Made by a program: the position numbers and the translations under genes. DNA of 64,000 nucleotides from Streptomyces dangxiongensis (lineage in GTDB: Bacteria > Actinomycetota > Actinomycetes > Streptomycetales > Streptomycetaceae): positions 6,820,001 through 6,884,000 of the forward strand of contig NZ_CP033073.1 in assembly GCF_003675325.1 (NCBI RefSeq), read 5' to 3'. Shown in pieces: positions 15,973-25,800 of the stretch; the first letter of the stretch is position 1, and each line of letters opens with the position of its first letter. The notes under the pieces are model-generated. The model saw only the letters and a list, made by a program, of their open reading frames with translations. It searched no databases and was not told the origin of the DNA.

Positions 15973-16603
15973 TGGGGCCGCGTCGTTCGCGGCGGGCGCG
16001 GCGGGTTTCGGCCAGCAGGGGCAGCAGTGACAGCACCACCACCAGGGCGACCAGCGGCAGCAGGTAGTCGTCGACGTGCGGCACGGACGCGCCGAGGAGG
16101 TAGCCGGCCAGGACCAGCGTCTGCGACCACAGGACACCGCCCACGGTCTGCCACAGGGTGAAGGCCCGCACGGGCACGCCCAGGGCACCCGCCACCGGGT
16201 GCACGACAGTGCGCAGCACCGGTACGAACCGGCCGATCACCAGCGCCTTGCCGTGGCCGTAGCGTGCCAGCAGCTCCTCCGCCCGCGCCGCCGCGTCCTT
16301 CACCCGTCGGCTGGAGGTGCGCGCCAGCAGCGCCCGCCCGCCGTGCCGCCCGATCACGTACCCCACCTGGCCGCCCGCCACCGCCCCGACCGCCGCGCAC
16401 ACCAGCACCTGCCACAGCTCCAGGCGCGGCGGCTGCCCGGCACTGCCCGCGCACAGCACCCCGGCCGGGAACAGCAGCGTGTCACCGGGCAGGAAGAAGC
16501 CGACGACGAGCAGACCGGACTCGGCGAAGATCACCGCCAGGACGCCCAGCGCGCCGAAGGCGGCCAGTACCGAGGCGCTGTTCGTCGGGTTGACGGCGAT
16601 CAC
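15965..16603 (-). CDS. DedA family membrane protein
   Basis: 212 residues with about five hydrophobic segments. Family features include the N-terminal re-entrant region ESGLLVVGFFLPGDTLLF (about residues 27-45) and the central GHGKALVIGRFVPVLRTVVH motif with the conserved FxPxxR (about residues 117-136). DedA proteins are proton-dependent lipid transporters or scramblases needed for envelope homeostasis. The GTG at 16603 is preferred because AGGAGG lies 8 bases before it; an ATG at 16627 would add eight residues but would lie over that ribosome site. The C-terminus overlaps a tandem repeat. Confidence 0.9.
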   Translation of the reverse strand: MIAVNPTNSASVLAAFGALGVLAVIFAESGLLVVGFFLPGDTLLFPAGVLCAGSAGQPPRLELWQVLVCAAVGAVAGGQVGYVIGRHGGRALLARTSSRRVKDAAARAEELLARYGHGKALVIGRFVPVLRTVVHPVAGALGVPVRAFTLWQTVGGVLWSQTLVLAGYLLGASVPHVDDYLLPLVALVVVLSLLPLLAETRRARRERRGPTP

Positions 16604-16627
16604 CGGCCGAGCCTCCTGGCCTCGCAC

Positions 16628-17006
16628 GGACCTGTTCCGTCCACCAGCATCGCGTGCCCGGCACGGCCGTGCGCGTCAGCGGGGCGGCGCGCCGGTGCGG
16701 TCCGGACCGGCGAAGGCTGCTCGGCCGGTCGCATAGAACGCAGATCCGAAAGCAGGACAATGTGTCAAACGCCTCGACGGAAGGGACATCGGCAGGGAAA
16801 ATGTCCTCAACGGACGTTGCCCGCGCTCCGTTGCCCGACTGACGCCGGCGTGGAGGACGGCCGTGTCGCGTGCCCCGGGGAGGGGGAGACCCCGACAGGG
16901 CGACTGACGCGCGAGATCCCACAGCAGGCCACGGCCGGTCGACAGCGACCGGCCGGTGCTGCCTGCCGACCCCAGACCTGACTGTTCATGACAGACGGAG
17001 GACGTC
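16628..17006. other. Intergenic region with a 10-bp hairpin
   Basis: Divergent gap between the DedA gene and the small secreted protein. CGGCCGGTCG (16932-16941) and CGACCGGCCG (16946-16955) form a perfect 10-bp hairpin with the loop ACAG about 50 bases before the TTG start; it may structure the 5' leader. TGTCAA at 16763-16768 could be a reversed -35 box for the DedA gene, but no matching -10 is visible. Confidence 0.4.
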
Positions 17007-17528
17007 TTGAGAAAAGCTGTCCGTCAATGGCTGGCGCGTTCCACCGGTGCGACGGCCGCAGCACTGCTGCTGGCCGGGTACACGGCCGGTGCCACGCACG
17101 CAGCCGACCAGCACGGTCACGACATGAACATCACCGCGCACTTCGCGGCGACCGTCTCCGCGGACCCGGACACCGTGACCTGCGGGGGTTTCGACGTGAC
17201 CGCGCAGGGGCGCGCCGCCGGCACGCCCATCGGCGGCAACGGCACCTGGCAGGACCAGGAGAAGGCCTGCACGCTGAGCCTTCCCGGGCAGTACGACATC
17301 AACGGGACGGCGGTCATCGGCGCCGGTGCCGGAAACACGATCACCCTTACCTATCACCTCACCGCGCCGCTCACGGAGAACCCCGTCGTCCACCCGTCCG
17401 GCACGTATCTGGTCATCGGCGGCACCGGTGCCTACGCGTCCGCCACCGGTGGCGGACGAATGAACTCCGTGGTCAACCTCAAGGACACGTCCCACGTCAC
17501 CGCGAGCCTGCACGGCACCCTCTACTAG
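17007..17528 (+). CDS. Small secreted beta-barrel protein (allene-oxide-cyclase/dirigent-like)
   Basis: 173 residues beginning with a signal peptide (MRKAVRQWLARST, then hydrophobic GATAAALLLAGYTAGA, cleavage near THAAD). The start codon is TTG at 17007, with GGAGG 5 bases before it. The mature protein is rich in beta strands, and YLVIGGTGAYASATGGG near residue 145 closely follows the GGTG-Y--A-G- pattern of allene-oxide-cyclase-like and dirigent-like barrels. Two cysteines (about residues 57 and 88) could form a disulfide. Function unknown; exported to the medium or wall. It is followed 60 bases later by a strong hairpin terminator. Confidence 0.8.
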   Translation: MRKAVRQWLARSTGATAAALLLAGYTAGATHAADQHGHDMNITAHFAATVSADPDTVTCGGFDVTAQGRAAGTPIGGNGTWQDQEKACTLSLPGQYDINGTAVIGAGAGNTITLTYHLTAPLTENPVVHPSGTYLVIGGTGAYASATGGGRMNSVVNLKDTSHVTASLHGTLY

Positions 17529-17586
17529 CACCGGGCGGCGGGCAGTGGGCCGGCCTGCCGCCCGCCGTCAGGGCTCCCTGTGCGGC

Positions 17587-17625
17587 CCCCGCCTGTCGTC
17601 CGGGTCTCCCGGACGACAGGCGGGG
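17587..17625 (+). terminator. 18-bp perfect hairpin terminator
   Basis: The arms at 17587-17604 and 17608-17625 are exact inverse complements (18 bp, starting CCCCGCCTGTCG) with only TCT between them. It lies 60 bases after the secreted-protein stop and 47 before the acyl-CoA synthetase ATG. No T run follows, as is common in Streptomyces terminators. Confidence 0.75.
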
Positions 17626-17671
17626 TACGACGCCGGAGCACCTTCTGACCGCGCACCTCCAAGGGGCCGCC

Positions 17672-19381
17672 ATGAAGAGCACGATGCAGGACCGTCCACT
17701 GCTCGTCCGCGACATCCTCCGCCACGGGCAGCGCGTCTACGCGGACAGCCGGGTCGTGCGCTGCGCCGACGGGCCGGCCGCACGCTCCTCACAGTCCTTC
17801 GCCGGCATCGCCACCCAGGCCGAGCGGCTCGCCGCGGCGCTGAACCGGCTGGGGGTGCGGCCCGGAGAACGGGTGGCCACGCTGGCCTGGAACATCCCCG
17901 AACACCTCGTGGCGTACTTCGCCGTACCGAGCATGGGCGCGGTGCTGCACACTCTCAACCTCCGCCTGCATCCGGACCAGTTGGGCTACATCGTCGAACA
18001 CGCCGAGGACGCCGTCCTCCTGGTCGACGCGACCCTGCTGGAGACACTCGCCCCGCTGCGGGACCGGCTGGGCAGCGTGCGCCACGTCGTCGTCATCGGC
18101 GACACCCCGAAGCCGGACCTCCCCGGGCACATCGCCGTACACCGCTGGGACGAGCTGCTGGCCGCCGAGCGGCCCGGCTTCGCCTGGCCCGACCTGGACG
18201 AACGGGAGGCGGCGGCGCTCTGCTACACGACCGGCACCACCGGCCACCCCAAGGGCGTGGCCTACAGCCACCGGTCGATCTTCCTGCACACGCTCGGGGT
18301 GTCGGCCGGCGCCGGTTTCGCGATGCGCGACGGCGACCGGATCCTGCCGATCGTGCCCATGTTCCACGCCAACGCCTGGGGCTGGCCGTACGCGGCCTGG
18401 CTGGCGGGCGCCGACCTGATCATGAACGGGCGGCTGCTGCACCCCCCGGAGCTGGCCCGGATCATCAACGAGGAGCGGCCCACCGGGGTGGCGGCGATCT
18501 GCACGATCTGGAACAGCCTGGTGCACCACGGCGAACACCACCCGCTGGACCTGAGCGGCGTACGGCTGGCCGGCTGCGGCGGTGCCACCCCGCCGCGCGC
18601 CCTGCTCCAGCAGCTCAAGGACCGCTACGGCATCCGGCTGAAGCAGGGCTGGGGCCTGACCGAGACCAGTCCGCTGGCCACCTTCGCGGTCCCGCCGCAC
18701 GGCACCCCCGACGAGGAGGAGGTCGACTGGCTCGCCAAGAGCGGCCGGCTGATGCCCTGCGTCGAGGTGCGGCTGATCGCGGAGGACGGCACCGAACAAC
18801 CGTGGGACGGCACCTCGGTCGGCGAACTGGAGCTGCGCGGGCCGTGGGTGACCGGCTCCTACTACAACACCCCCGATTCCGCCGAGAAGTTCCACGACGG
18901 CTGGCTGCGCACCGGCGACCTGGGAGTGATCGAGCCGGGCGGCTGGGTGGTGGTCAGCGACCGGCTCAAGGACGGCATCAAGAGCGGCGGCGAGTGGATC
19001 TCCACCATCGAGCTGGAGAACGCGATCATCGAGCACCCCGCGGTGCTGGAGGCCGTCGTGGTCGGTGTGCCCGACCCACGCTGGGAGGAACGCCCGCTGG
19101 CCTGCGTGTCGTTGGTGCCGGGCGCCGAGGTCGGCGCCGACGAGCTGCGGGAGTTCCTGGCCGGGCGGGTGGCCCGCTGGTGGGTCCCGGAGCGGTGGTC
19201 GTTCGTGGACGCGGTCCCGAAGACCAGTGTCGGCAAGTACGACAAGCGGTCGGTGCGGGCGATGTACGCGGAGGGCGCCCTGCACGTCTCGTCCGCCGCG
19301 CAGGGCTCCGCCACGAAGACGCCCACGGCATCCGGGGACGGCACCACGGCGCAGGCACCGGGGGACGGCGGCGCGGCGTAG
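17672..19381 (+). CDS. Acyl-CoA synthetase (AMP-binding, FadD-like)
   Basis: 569 residues. Activates a fatty acid to acyl-AMP and then acyl-CoA. The AMP-binding core ALCYTTGTTGHPKGV is at about residues 182-196; the later motifs GWGLTETSPL and the hinge region RLKDGIKSGGEWIS, with YDKRSVRAMY near the C-terminal catalytic Lys, are all present. The pattern best fits medium- or long-chain fatty-acyl synthetases. The ATG at 17672 follows AAGGGG by 6 bases; the frame is open upstream but out of the conserved region. The last 40 residues are a low-complexity Ala/Gly/Thr tail. It stands alone between a terminator and the PKS cluster. Confidence 0.92.
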   Translation: MKSTMQDRPLLVRDILRHGQRVYADSRVVRCADGPAARSSQSFAGIATQAERLAAALNRLGVRPGERVATLAWNIPEHLVAYFAVPSMGAVLHTLNLRLHPDQLGYIVEHAEDAVLLVDATLLETLAPLRDRLGSVRHVVVIGDTPKPDLPGHIAVHRWDELLAAERPGFAWPDLDEREAAALCYTTGTTGHPKGVAYSHRSIFLHTLGVSAGAGFAMRDGDRILPIVPMFHANAWGWPYAAWLAGADLIMNGRLLHPPELARIINEERPTGVAAICTIWNSLVHHGEHHPLDLSGVRLAGCGGATPPRALLQQLKDRYGIRLKQGWGLTETSPLATFAVPPHGTPDEEEVDWLAKSGRLMPCVEVRLIAEDGTEQPWDGTSVGELELRGPWVTGSYYNTPDSAEKFHDGWLRTGDLGVIEPGGWVVVSDRLKDGIKSGGEWISTIELENAIIEHPAVLEAVVVGVPDPRWEERPLACVSLVPGAEVGADELREFLAGRVARWWVPERWSFVDAVPKTSVGKYDKRSVRAMYAEGALHVSSAAQGSATKTPTASGDGTTAQAPGDGGAA

Positions 19382-19644
19382 GCGGTTGAGAACCGAGGCA
19401 GGGCGCGGGCGTGCGGGGAGCGCGGCGCAACGCGGGCGTCCGGGAGGCGTGGCACGGCCCAGGCGGCCCGGGGTCAGGCCGCACCGCGGCTTCCCGGGTT
19501 TGCGTCCGTGCCGTGAGCGGGCTGTGGTGTTCGCGCCGCCCGGGTCACCAGCGGCCACCACAGGAGGCGCCCCGGCCGTCCGGGGCGCCACCGCGACACG
19601 CCTCAGGTGGGCACTCGGTCACCCGGTGCCCGCCCCGGTACCTT
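19382..19644. other. Gap between acyl-CoA synthetase and PKS cluster
   Basis: Converging genes end on both sides. A small inverted repeat CGGTT-GAG-AACCG (19383-19395) directly after the upstream stop might contribute to termination. Nothing else is recognised. Confidence 0.35.
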
Positions 19645-20079
19645 TCAGACGGACACCCGTCGGGCCGCCTCGGTCAGCAACTCCCGCTGCGCGTCCGCGT
19701 CGAGACCCAGCTCCCGTACCAATCGGAAGGTCAGCAGCAGCCGGGCCTGGAGCACCGTCTCGGGGTCCGCGTGCCCTCCGTCGGACGCCTCCCGACCGTA
19801 CAGCCCCTCGGTGACCAGGCCTTCGAGGAACGCCGGGGGGAAGTCCTCCGCGCCGGCCTCCAGCGAGCCGAGTACGCCGGTGACGTAGCCGCTGATCTCC
19901 TCCGGTGCCGCGCCGCGCGGGAACCGGCGGCGGACCGCCAGTGCGAACGCGGCGCCGACCGCCTGCCCGTAGTGGGGGTCGGCGGGATCCAGGGTGGTGG
20001 ACTTCTGCGCGAACCCGATGAAGTCGAACGCCAACAGTGCTTCCAGCACGTCGAGTTCGGTGACGAGGATCGTGGTCAT
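19645..20079 (-). CDS. Unknown protein, 144 residues, last gene of the PKS-NRPS operon
   Basis: I do not recognise this protein. It is soluble, largely helical, acidic, with no signal peptide or membrane segment and no cysteine or histidine cluster. Notable stretches are LEALLAFDFIGFAQKSTTLD near the start and a leucine-rich C-terminal half (ARLLLTFRLVRELGLDADA). The ATG at 20079 overlaps the flavin monooxygenase stop (ATGA), so it is translationally coupled to the tailoring enzyme and most likely belongs to the biosynthetic cluster, perhaps as a partner protein or a minor tailoring or regulatory factor. Confidence 0.75.
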   Translation of the reverse strand: MTTILVTELDVLEALLAFDFIGFAQKSTTLDPADPHYGQAVGAAFALAVRRRFPRGAAPEEISGYVTGVLGSLEAGAEDFPPAFLEGLVTEGLYGREASDGGHADPETVLQARLLLTFRLVRELGLDADAQRELLTEAARRVSV

Positions 20080-21158
20080 GCCGGTTCGCCTTTCGCAGCG
20101 GGGGAAGCGGTCGGAGTGCCTCGGGCTGTGGTGACGGCCGCGGCCGCGATGCGTTCGGCGTCCCGGCCGACGAAGCCGAGCAGCGCCGAACCGCGGGTGC
20201 GCATCCGGTACAGGCCCAGGTAGTAGCTGCCGGGCAGCACCCCCACGCCCTCGGTGTGCCGGGGCTGCCCGGACTCGTCGAGCATCGCCGGGTCGAGCCA
20301 GCTCCAGTCGGTGCGGTAGCCGGTCGCCCAGATCACCGCGGACGGCCTGAGGCGCTCGCCGTCCGGGACCAGCAGCTCGGCGCCCCGGGCCGCGGTGATC
20401 CGGCCCACCGTCCGGATACGGCCGTCCGCGACCAGCGCGGGCACCCGGTCGCCGACGACCGGGTCCGGTGCCTGCATGTTCACCGGCATGCTCATCACGC
20501 CGAGGACGCTCATCCACCAGAACATGTCCCGCCCGACGACGGTCTGCGGCAGCCGCGGTGAGACGGTGTCCCCGCAGCTCAGCACCACCCGGTGGGTGCC
20601 GGCCAGCTCCACGGCTATCTGCCGCCCGGAGTTGCCGTCACCGACGATCACCACCGTGCCCGGCGGGATCTGCGCGGGGCCGTGGTAGTCACCGGTGTGC
20701 AGGGAGGGGATCTCCGGGCTGAGCGCGGCGGCGAACTCCGGGATCCGCGGGGTACCGAACGCGCCGGTCGCGATGACGACCTGGCCGGCCCGGCAGTCGC
20801 CGTGCGGGGTGGTCAGGAGATAGCCGTCGCCGTCACCGCGCAGGGCCAGCACGCGGTGGCCGGGCAGCACGGGGAGGTCGAACCGCCGCGCGTACTCACG
20901 CAGGTACGCCACGACCTCCTCCTTGCCGGGGTAGCGCGCGCCGGGGCCGGGGAAGGGCAGGCCCGGCAGCGCGGAGAACCGCGCGGACGTGAACAGTCTC
21001 AGCGAGTCCCAGCGCCGCCGCCATGTCTCCCCGACCGCGCTCCCGGCGTCGAGCAGCACGCAGGGCACGCCGGCCTGCCGCAGGTAGTACCCGACGGCGA
21101 GTCCGGACTGGCCCGCTCCTACGACGGCGACCGGCACGGTGGCCGGCAGGGCGCTCAT
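20076..21158 (-). CDS. Flavin-containing monooxygenase, NAD(P)H-dependent
   Basis: 360 residues with two Rossmann motifs: VAVVGAGQSGLAVGYYL near residue 10 for FAD and VVIVGDGNSGRQIAVELAG near residue 167 for NADPH. ATGYRTDWSWLD near residue 282 is the usual C-terminal motif. This is a class B monooxygenase (FMO/Baeyer-Villiger type) that oxygenates a carbonyl carbon or a heteroatom such as N or S. In this operon it is the only obvious oxidative tailoring enzyme for the PKS-NRPS product, so sulfur, nitrogen or ketone oxidation are candidate steps. It overlaps the exporter gene by ATGA (start at 21158) and the 144-residue gene by ATGA. Confidence 0.9.
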   Translation of the reverse strand: MSALPATVPVAVVGAGQSGLAVGYYLRQAGVPCVLLDAGSAVGETWRRRWDSLRLFTSARFSALPGLPFPGPGARYPGKEEVVAYLREYARRFDLPVLPGHRVLALRGDGDGYLLTTPHGDCRAGQVVIATGAFGTPRIPEFAAALSPEIPSLHTGDYHGPAQIPPGTVVIVGDGNSGRQIAVELAGTHRVVLSCGDTVSPRLPQTVVGRDMFWWMSVLGVMSMPVNMQAPDPVVGDRVPALVADGRIRTVGRITAARGAELLVPDGERLRPSAVIWATGYRTDWSWLDPAMLDESGQPRHTEGVGVLPGSYYLGLYRMRTRGSALLGFVGRDAERIAAAAVTTARGTPTASPAAKGEPA

Positions 21159-22705
21159 CGGGTCTCTCCGGCGACCGCGCGCGGTCGCCGGCCGGTGACC
21201 GGGCGGGCCGGGGCGGGGCCGCCGCGCAGGCCGGCCAGGACGACGGCGGAGGCGGCGGCGCACACCACGGCCGCGACCCACATCGCGGCGTGCAGCCCGG
21301 TCAGGAACGCGCTGTCGGCGTCGGCCGCCACGGCTCCGCGCAGGCCCGGCGGAGCGTGTACGACCGCCCGCAGGGTGCCGCCGAGGGAGGTCCGCGCCCC
21401 GGCCGGCAGTGCCCCGGCCGCGCCGCCCAGGGAGTGCCGGTACACCGACCCCAGGACGGAGCCGAGCACCGCGACACCGAAGGCCGTACCCAGATGCCGC
21501 ACCGTGTTGGCCACGGCGGACCCGGCGCCGGCCTTCGCGGGCCGCACCGCGGACATCGTCGCCGCCATGCCCACCGCGAACGTCGCCCCGAAGCCCAGCC
21601 CGAACAGCGCGTGCACGACCTCGAAGAGCCAGACCGGTGTCGTGGCGTCCAGCACCGCGTAGAAGACACAGCCGGCGGCCATCAGCACTCCGCTGCCGCC
21701 GAGCGCGACCGCGGGTCTCCAGCGGGCGATCAGCCGGGTGGCGGCGGCACCGGACACCGTCGAGCCGACGGCGAGCGGCAGCGTCAGCAGCCCGGCCTGC
21801 ACGGGCGTGAAGTCGCGCAACTGCTGGAGGTAGAAGGAGAGGACGTATGTCGCCCCCGTCGCGACGAAGAACGACGCGGCCAGCGCCGCCGCGCCGATCG
21901 CGAACCGCCGGTCGGTGAACAGCGACGGGTCGAACGCGGGCTGGTCCCTGCGGCGGGCGGCCAGCACCATCACGGTGAGCAGGGCAAGACCCAGCAGGAT
22001 CGGACCGAGCACGACCCCCTCCAGCCAGTTGCTCTCCTCACCGCCCTCGATCACCCCGTAGACGAGGGCGCCGACACCGCCGACCGACAGCAGCACCCCG
22101 GCGACGTCCACCCGGGGAGCCCCGATGCCACGGTTCGCCGGCACCAGCACGCCGACCATCGCCAGCGCGACGACCGCGAAGGGCACGTTGACCAGCAGCA
22201 GCGTCCCCCACCAGAAGGTGGACAGCAGCGCGCCGCCGACGACCGGCCCGGCCGCGATGCCGATACCGGCCGACATCGACCAGTATCCGATGGCCCTGGC
22301 CCGCTCCCCGGCGGGGAACACGCTCGCGATGACGGCCATCGTGCAGCCCGGCACGACGGAGGCGCCGACGCCCATCACGGCTCGCCAGCCGATGAGTTCG
22401 GCCGGGCTGGAGGACCACGCACCGGCGAGGGACGCGCCGAGGAAGACCACGAGACCGGCCAGCAGCACCCGCCGCCGCCCGAACCGGTCACCGAGGATGC
22501 CCGCGGTGAACAGCAGCGCCGCGAAGGTGAGCGTGTAGGCGTCCATCGACCACTGCAACTGGGCGTTGGACTCGCCCAGTCCGCTCTGGATCGACGCGAG
22601 GCCCACGGTCATCACCGTGTTGTCGATGGTCGCGATGAACATCATCAACGCCATCGCGCCCAGTATCAGCCACCGCTTCGGGTCGGCGGCCTGATCAGTT
22701 CGCAT
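21155..22705 (-). CDS. MFS drug exporter, DHA2 family (14 helices)
   Basis: 516 residues, predicted inner-membrane protein with 14 transmembrane segments. The first helix carries the DHA2 motif FIATIDNTVMTVGLASIQSGL. The loop after helix 2 has GILGDRFGRRRVLLAG (motif A), and motif C appears as WRAVMGVGASVVPGCTMA. Such proton antiporters export antibiotics and dyes; placement between the assembly-line genes and the tailoring gene suggests that it exports the cluster's product and may give self-resistance. The ATG at 22705 follows GAGG; an upstream ATG (22747) adds 14 unconserved residues. Confidence 0.92.
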   Translation of the reverse strand: MRTDQAADPKRWLILGAMALMMFIATIDNTVMTVGLASIQSGLGESNAQLQWSMDAYTLTFAALLFTAGILGDRFGRRRVLLAGLVVFLGASLAGAWSSSPAELIGWRAVMGVGASVVPGCTMAVIASVFPAGERARAIGYWSMSAGIGIAAGPVVGGALLSTFWWGTLLLVNVPFAVVALAMVGVLVPANRGIGAPRVDVAGVLLSVGGVGALVYGVIEGGEESNWLEGVVLGPILLGLALLTVMVLAARRRDQPAFDPSLFTDRRFAIGAAALAASFFVATGATYVLSFYLQQLRDFTPVQAGLLTLPLAVGSTVSGAAATRLIARWRPAVALGGSGVLMAAGCVFYAVLDATTPVWLFEVVHALFGLGFGATFAVGMAATMSAVRPAKAGAGSAVANTVRHLGTAFGVAVLGSVLGSVYRHSLGGAAGALPAGARTSLGGTLRAVVHAPPGLRGAVAADADSAFLTGLHAAMWVAAVVCAAASAVVLAGLRGGPAPARPVTGRRPRAVAGETR

Positions 22706-22821
22706 ACCGATTGTCCTCACTCCTTGGACTGGACCCGCCGGACCCACCGCGCCCGCCGGCCCCGCAGGACCTGTCCGGGGCGGACCGGCCGGGCCGCCGG
22801 TGTGACGGCCCGGCCGGCCGG

Positions 22822-25800
22822 TCAGCCGGCGTCGAGTGCCCGGCGCAGCTCGCCGGCCAGAACGCGCAGCCCCTCGCCGCGCATCACCGTGTAGTGGTCG
22901 CCCGGAACGTCGACGAGGTCGGCGTCACCGGGGAAGTACGCCATCCAGCGCGACGCGGTCTCGGCCGTCGCACCGCCGTCCGCGGCCCGCAGGGCCAGCA
23001 CCCGGCCCGCGAACCCGCGGGGCGAATGGCTCAACAGGGCCCGGTAGTTGTTCCGGAACCGGGTGAGGATGCGGCTCAGCGTGTCGAGGTCGACGTCGTC
23101 CGACAACGCCCCGGCCGCGCACGCCTCGCTGTGCAGCACCCGCACCGGCGGGCGGCCGTCGAACGCCTCGGGCGGCAGCTCCCAGTCCACGCCGGCCAGA
23201 CCCGCCAGGTCCCGGGCGAACCAGGACAGCAGCACCTCGTCGGTGACGGGCGCGTCGGCCGGCCCGGGCGGCTCCAGCAGGTCCACCACGGCCAGCAGGT
23301 CCACCTCGGCACCCGCCGCGGTGAGCTGGACCGCCGTCTCCAGGGCGATCACCCCGCCCATCGACCAGCCTCCCAGCCGGTACGGGCCCTCGGGCAGCGC
23401 CTCACGGACCGCCGCCGCGTAGTGCGCGGCCATGGCCTCGACACTGAGCAGCTCGGCGTCCGGCGACTGGAGCGCGTAGAACGGCTGCTCCTCGCCGAGG
23501 AGTTCGGCGAGTTCCGCGTAGCAGAGCACGTCACCGCCGACCGGGTGCACGAAGACCAGCGGGGGCTTCGAACCGGTGGTGCGCACCGGCACCAGCGCCG
23601 TGCGACCGGCCTCCCCGCTGCCGGCCTCCCGGACCGCCTGGGCGAGCAGTTCGATGGTCGGCCGGGCGAAGAGCGTGGACAGCGGCAGGCTGCGGCCCAG
23701 ACCGCGGGCGATCCTGGCCATCAGCCGCACCGCGAGCAGCGAGTCACCGCCGAGTTCGAAGAAGCCGGCGGTCACCCCGACCTCGGCCAGACCGAAGAAC
23801 TCCGCCCAGATCTCGGCCAGACGGCGCTCCACGTCGTCGCGGGGCGCGACGAAACCGGTGCCTTCGCGGGCCATCTCGTCCGGCGCGGGCAGCGCCGCCC
23901 GCAGGACCTTCCCGTTGTCGCTCAGCGGCAGTTCGTCCAGGACGAGGATCCGCTGCGGCACCAGATACCGTGGCACCGCACGGCGCAGCGCCTCGGTGAT
24001 CCCGGCCTCGGTGTCCTCCCGCCCGTCGTCGAGGACGACGTAGGCGATCAGCCGCTTGGGGCCGTGCTGTTCGCCCGCCGCGACGACCGCGGCGGCCCGC
24101 ACCCCCTCGCACTGGGTGAGGGCGGCCTCCACCTCGCCCAGCTCGATCCGGTACCCCTGGATCTTCACCTGGCAGTCCTGTCGGCCGAGGAACTCGATGG
24201 TGCCGTCCGGCAGGAAACGCCCCAGGTCGCCGGTGCGGTACAGCCGCTCACCGGTGACCGGGTGGTGCACGAAGGCGGCCCGGGTCTTCGCCTCGTCGTT
24301 CAGATACCCGCGGGCCAGACCGACACCGGCGATGTAGAGATCACCCGGCACCCACACCGGGCAGGGCCGCATCGCGCCGTCGAGGACGTGGAAGCGCTGG
24401 TTACGCATCGCCCTGCCGTAGGGAATGCTCACCCAGTCGTCCCCGACCTGCCCGATCGGCTGGCAGATCGACCAGATCGACGCCTCGGTGGCACCGCCGA
24501 GGCTCCACTGCTCGACGTCCGGCAGCAGCAGCCGGATCCGGCCGGGCAGCGTCACCGGGATCCAGTCCCCGCTCATCATCACCAGCCGCACCGGCAGCCC
24601 GGTCAGCCCGCCCGCGAGGGCGTGTTCGGTGAACATCTCCATCAGCGCCGGCACGCTGTTCCAGACGGTCACCCGGTGCTCGGCGACGAGTTCCGCCCAG
24701 CGGGCCGGCTCGCGGTGCGCTGACGGCTCGGGCAGGACGAGCGCGCCGCCCACCGACAGCATGCCGAAGACGTCGTAGACCGACAGGTCGAAGTTGAGCG
24801 CGGACAGCCCCAGCGCCCGGTCCGCCGCGGTGACGCGGTAACGCTCGTTGACGTCGACCACCGTGTTCAGGGCCGCCCCGTGCTCGATCATCACGCCCTT
24901 CGGCAACCCGGTGGAGCCCGAGGTGAAGATCACGTAGGCGAGGTCGGCGGGCCCGGCGCCGCACGGGCCGAGCGGCCGGTCGTCACCGGCGTCGCCGGCC
25001 CGCACCACGGTCCTGGCCACGCCCCGCGGCCACACGGCGGTGTCCTCCACCCACGGCTGGGTGACGACGTGGCTGATCCCGCCGCTGTCCAGCAGCACTC
25101 GCAGCCGCTCGGCGGGCACGGCGGCGTCGATCGGGACGTACGCCGCCCCGGCCCGCAGGATGCCGAGCGCCGCGACGACCTGCTCCCAGCCCTTGTCCAT
25201 CACGATGGCCACCAGATCGCCGGGACCGGCCCCCTGAGCGCGCAGCCGGTGCCCCACCTCGTTGGACCGGCGGTCGAGACCGGCGTACGTCAGTGTCAGC
25301 GCCGGCGTGATCACCGCGGGCTCGTCCGGGCGCGACGCGGCCTGGGCGAGGACCCCCTCGTGCAGCAGCCCGGCCGGGACGGGCCCGTCGGTGGCGTTCG
25401 CCTCGGCCCGCACGTCCAGGTCGGCCGCCGGGACGAGAACGGGCACGGGCCGCTGCCAGGCCGCCGGGTCGCGCGACAGGTCGTGCAGCAACCTCAGATA
25501 GGCGGCGAACATCGCGTCGACACAGCCCGCCGGGAACAGCTCCTCGATCACGTCCCAGTTCAGGACCAGCTCACCGGCCTCCTCGACCGCCTGGTGGTCC
25601 AGCCACACCTGCGGGGTGCGGACCGAACTGCTGACCTGGCGGCCGTTCTCACCGATCCCCGCCAGGTACTGCACGACCCCCCGCTGCTCGGTGTCCTGCT
25701 GACCGGTGAAGTTCACCAGGCTGGTGAAGACGACCGGCGCGGCGGCCCGCACCGAACCGCCCCGGGCCCGGTTCAGCTCCCTGAGCACCTGCACCCCGCT

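Noticed and set aside
16738..16770. A DedA promoter with a reversed TTGACA box
   Set aside because: No -10 hexamer lies at an acceptable distance.
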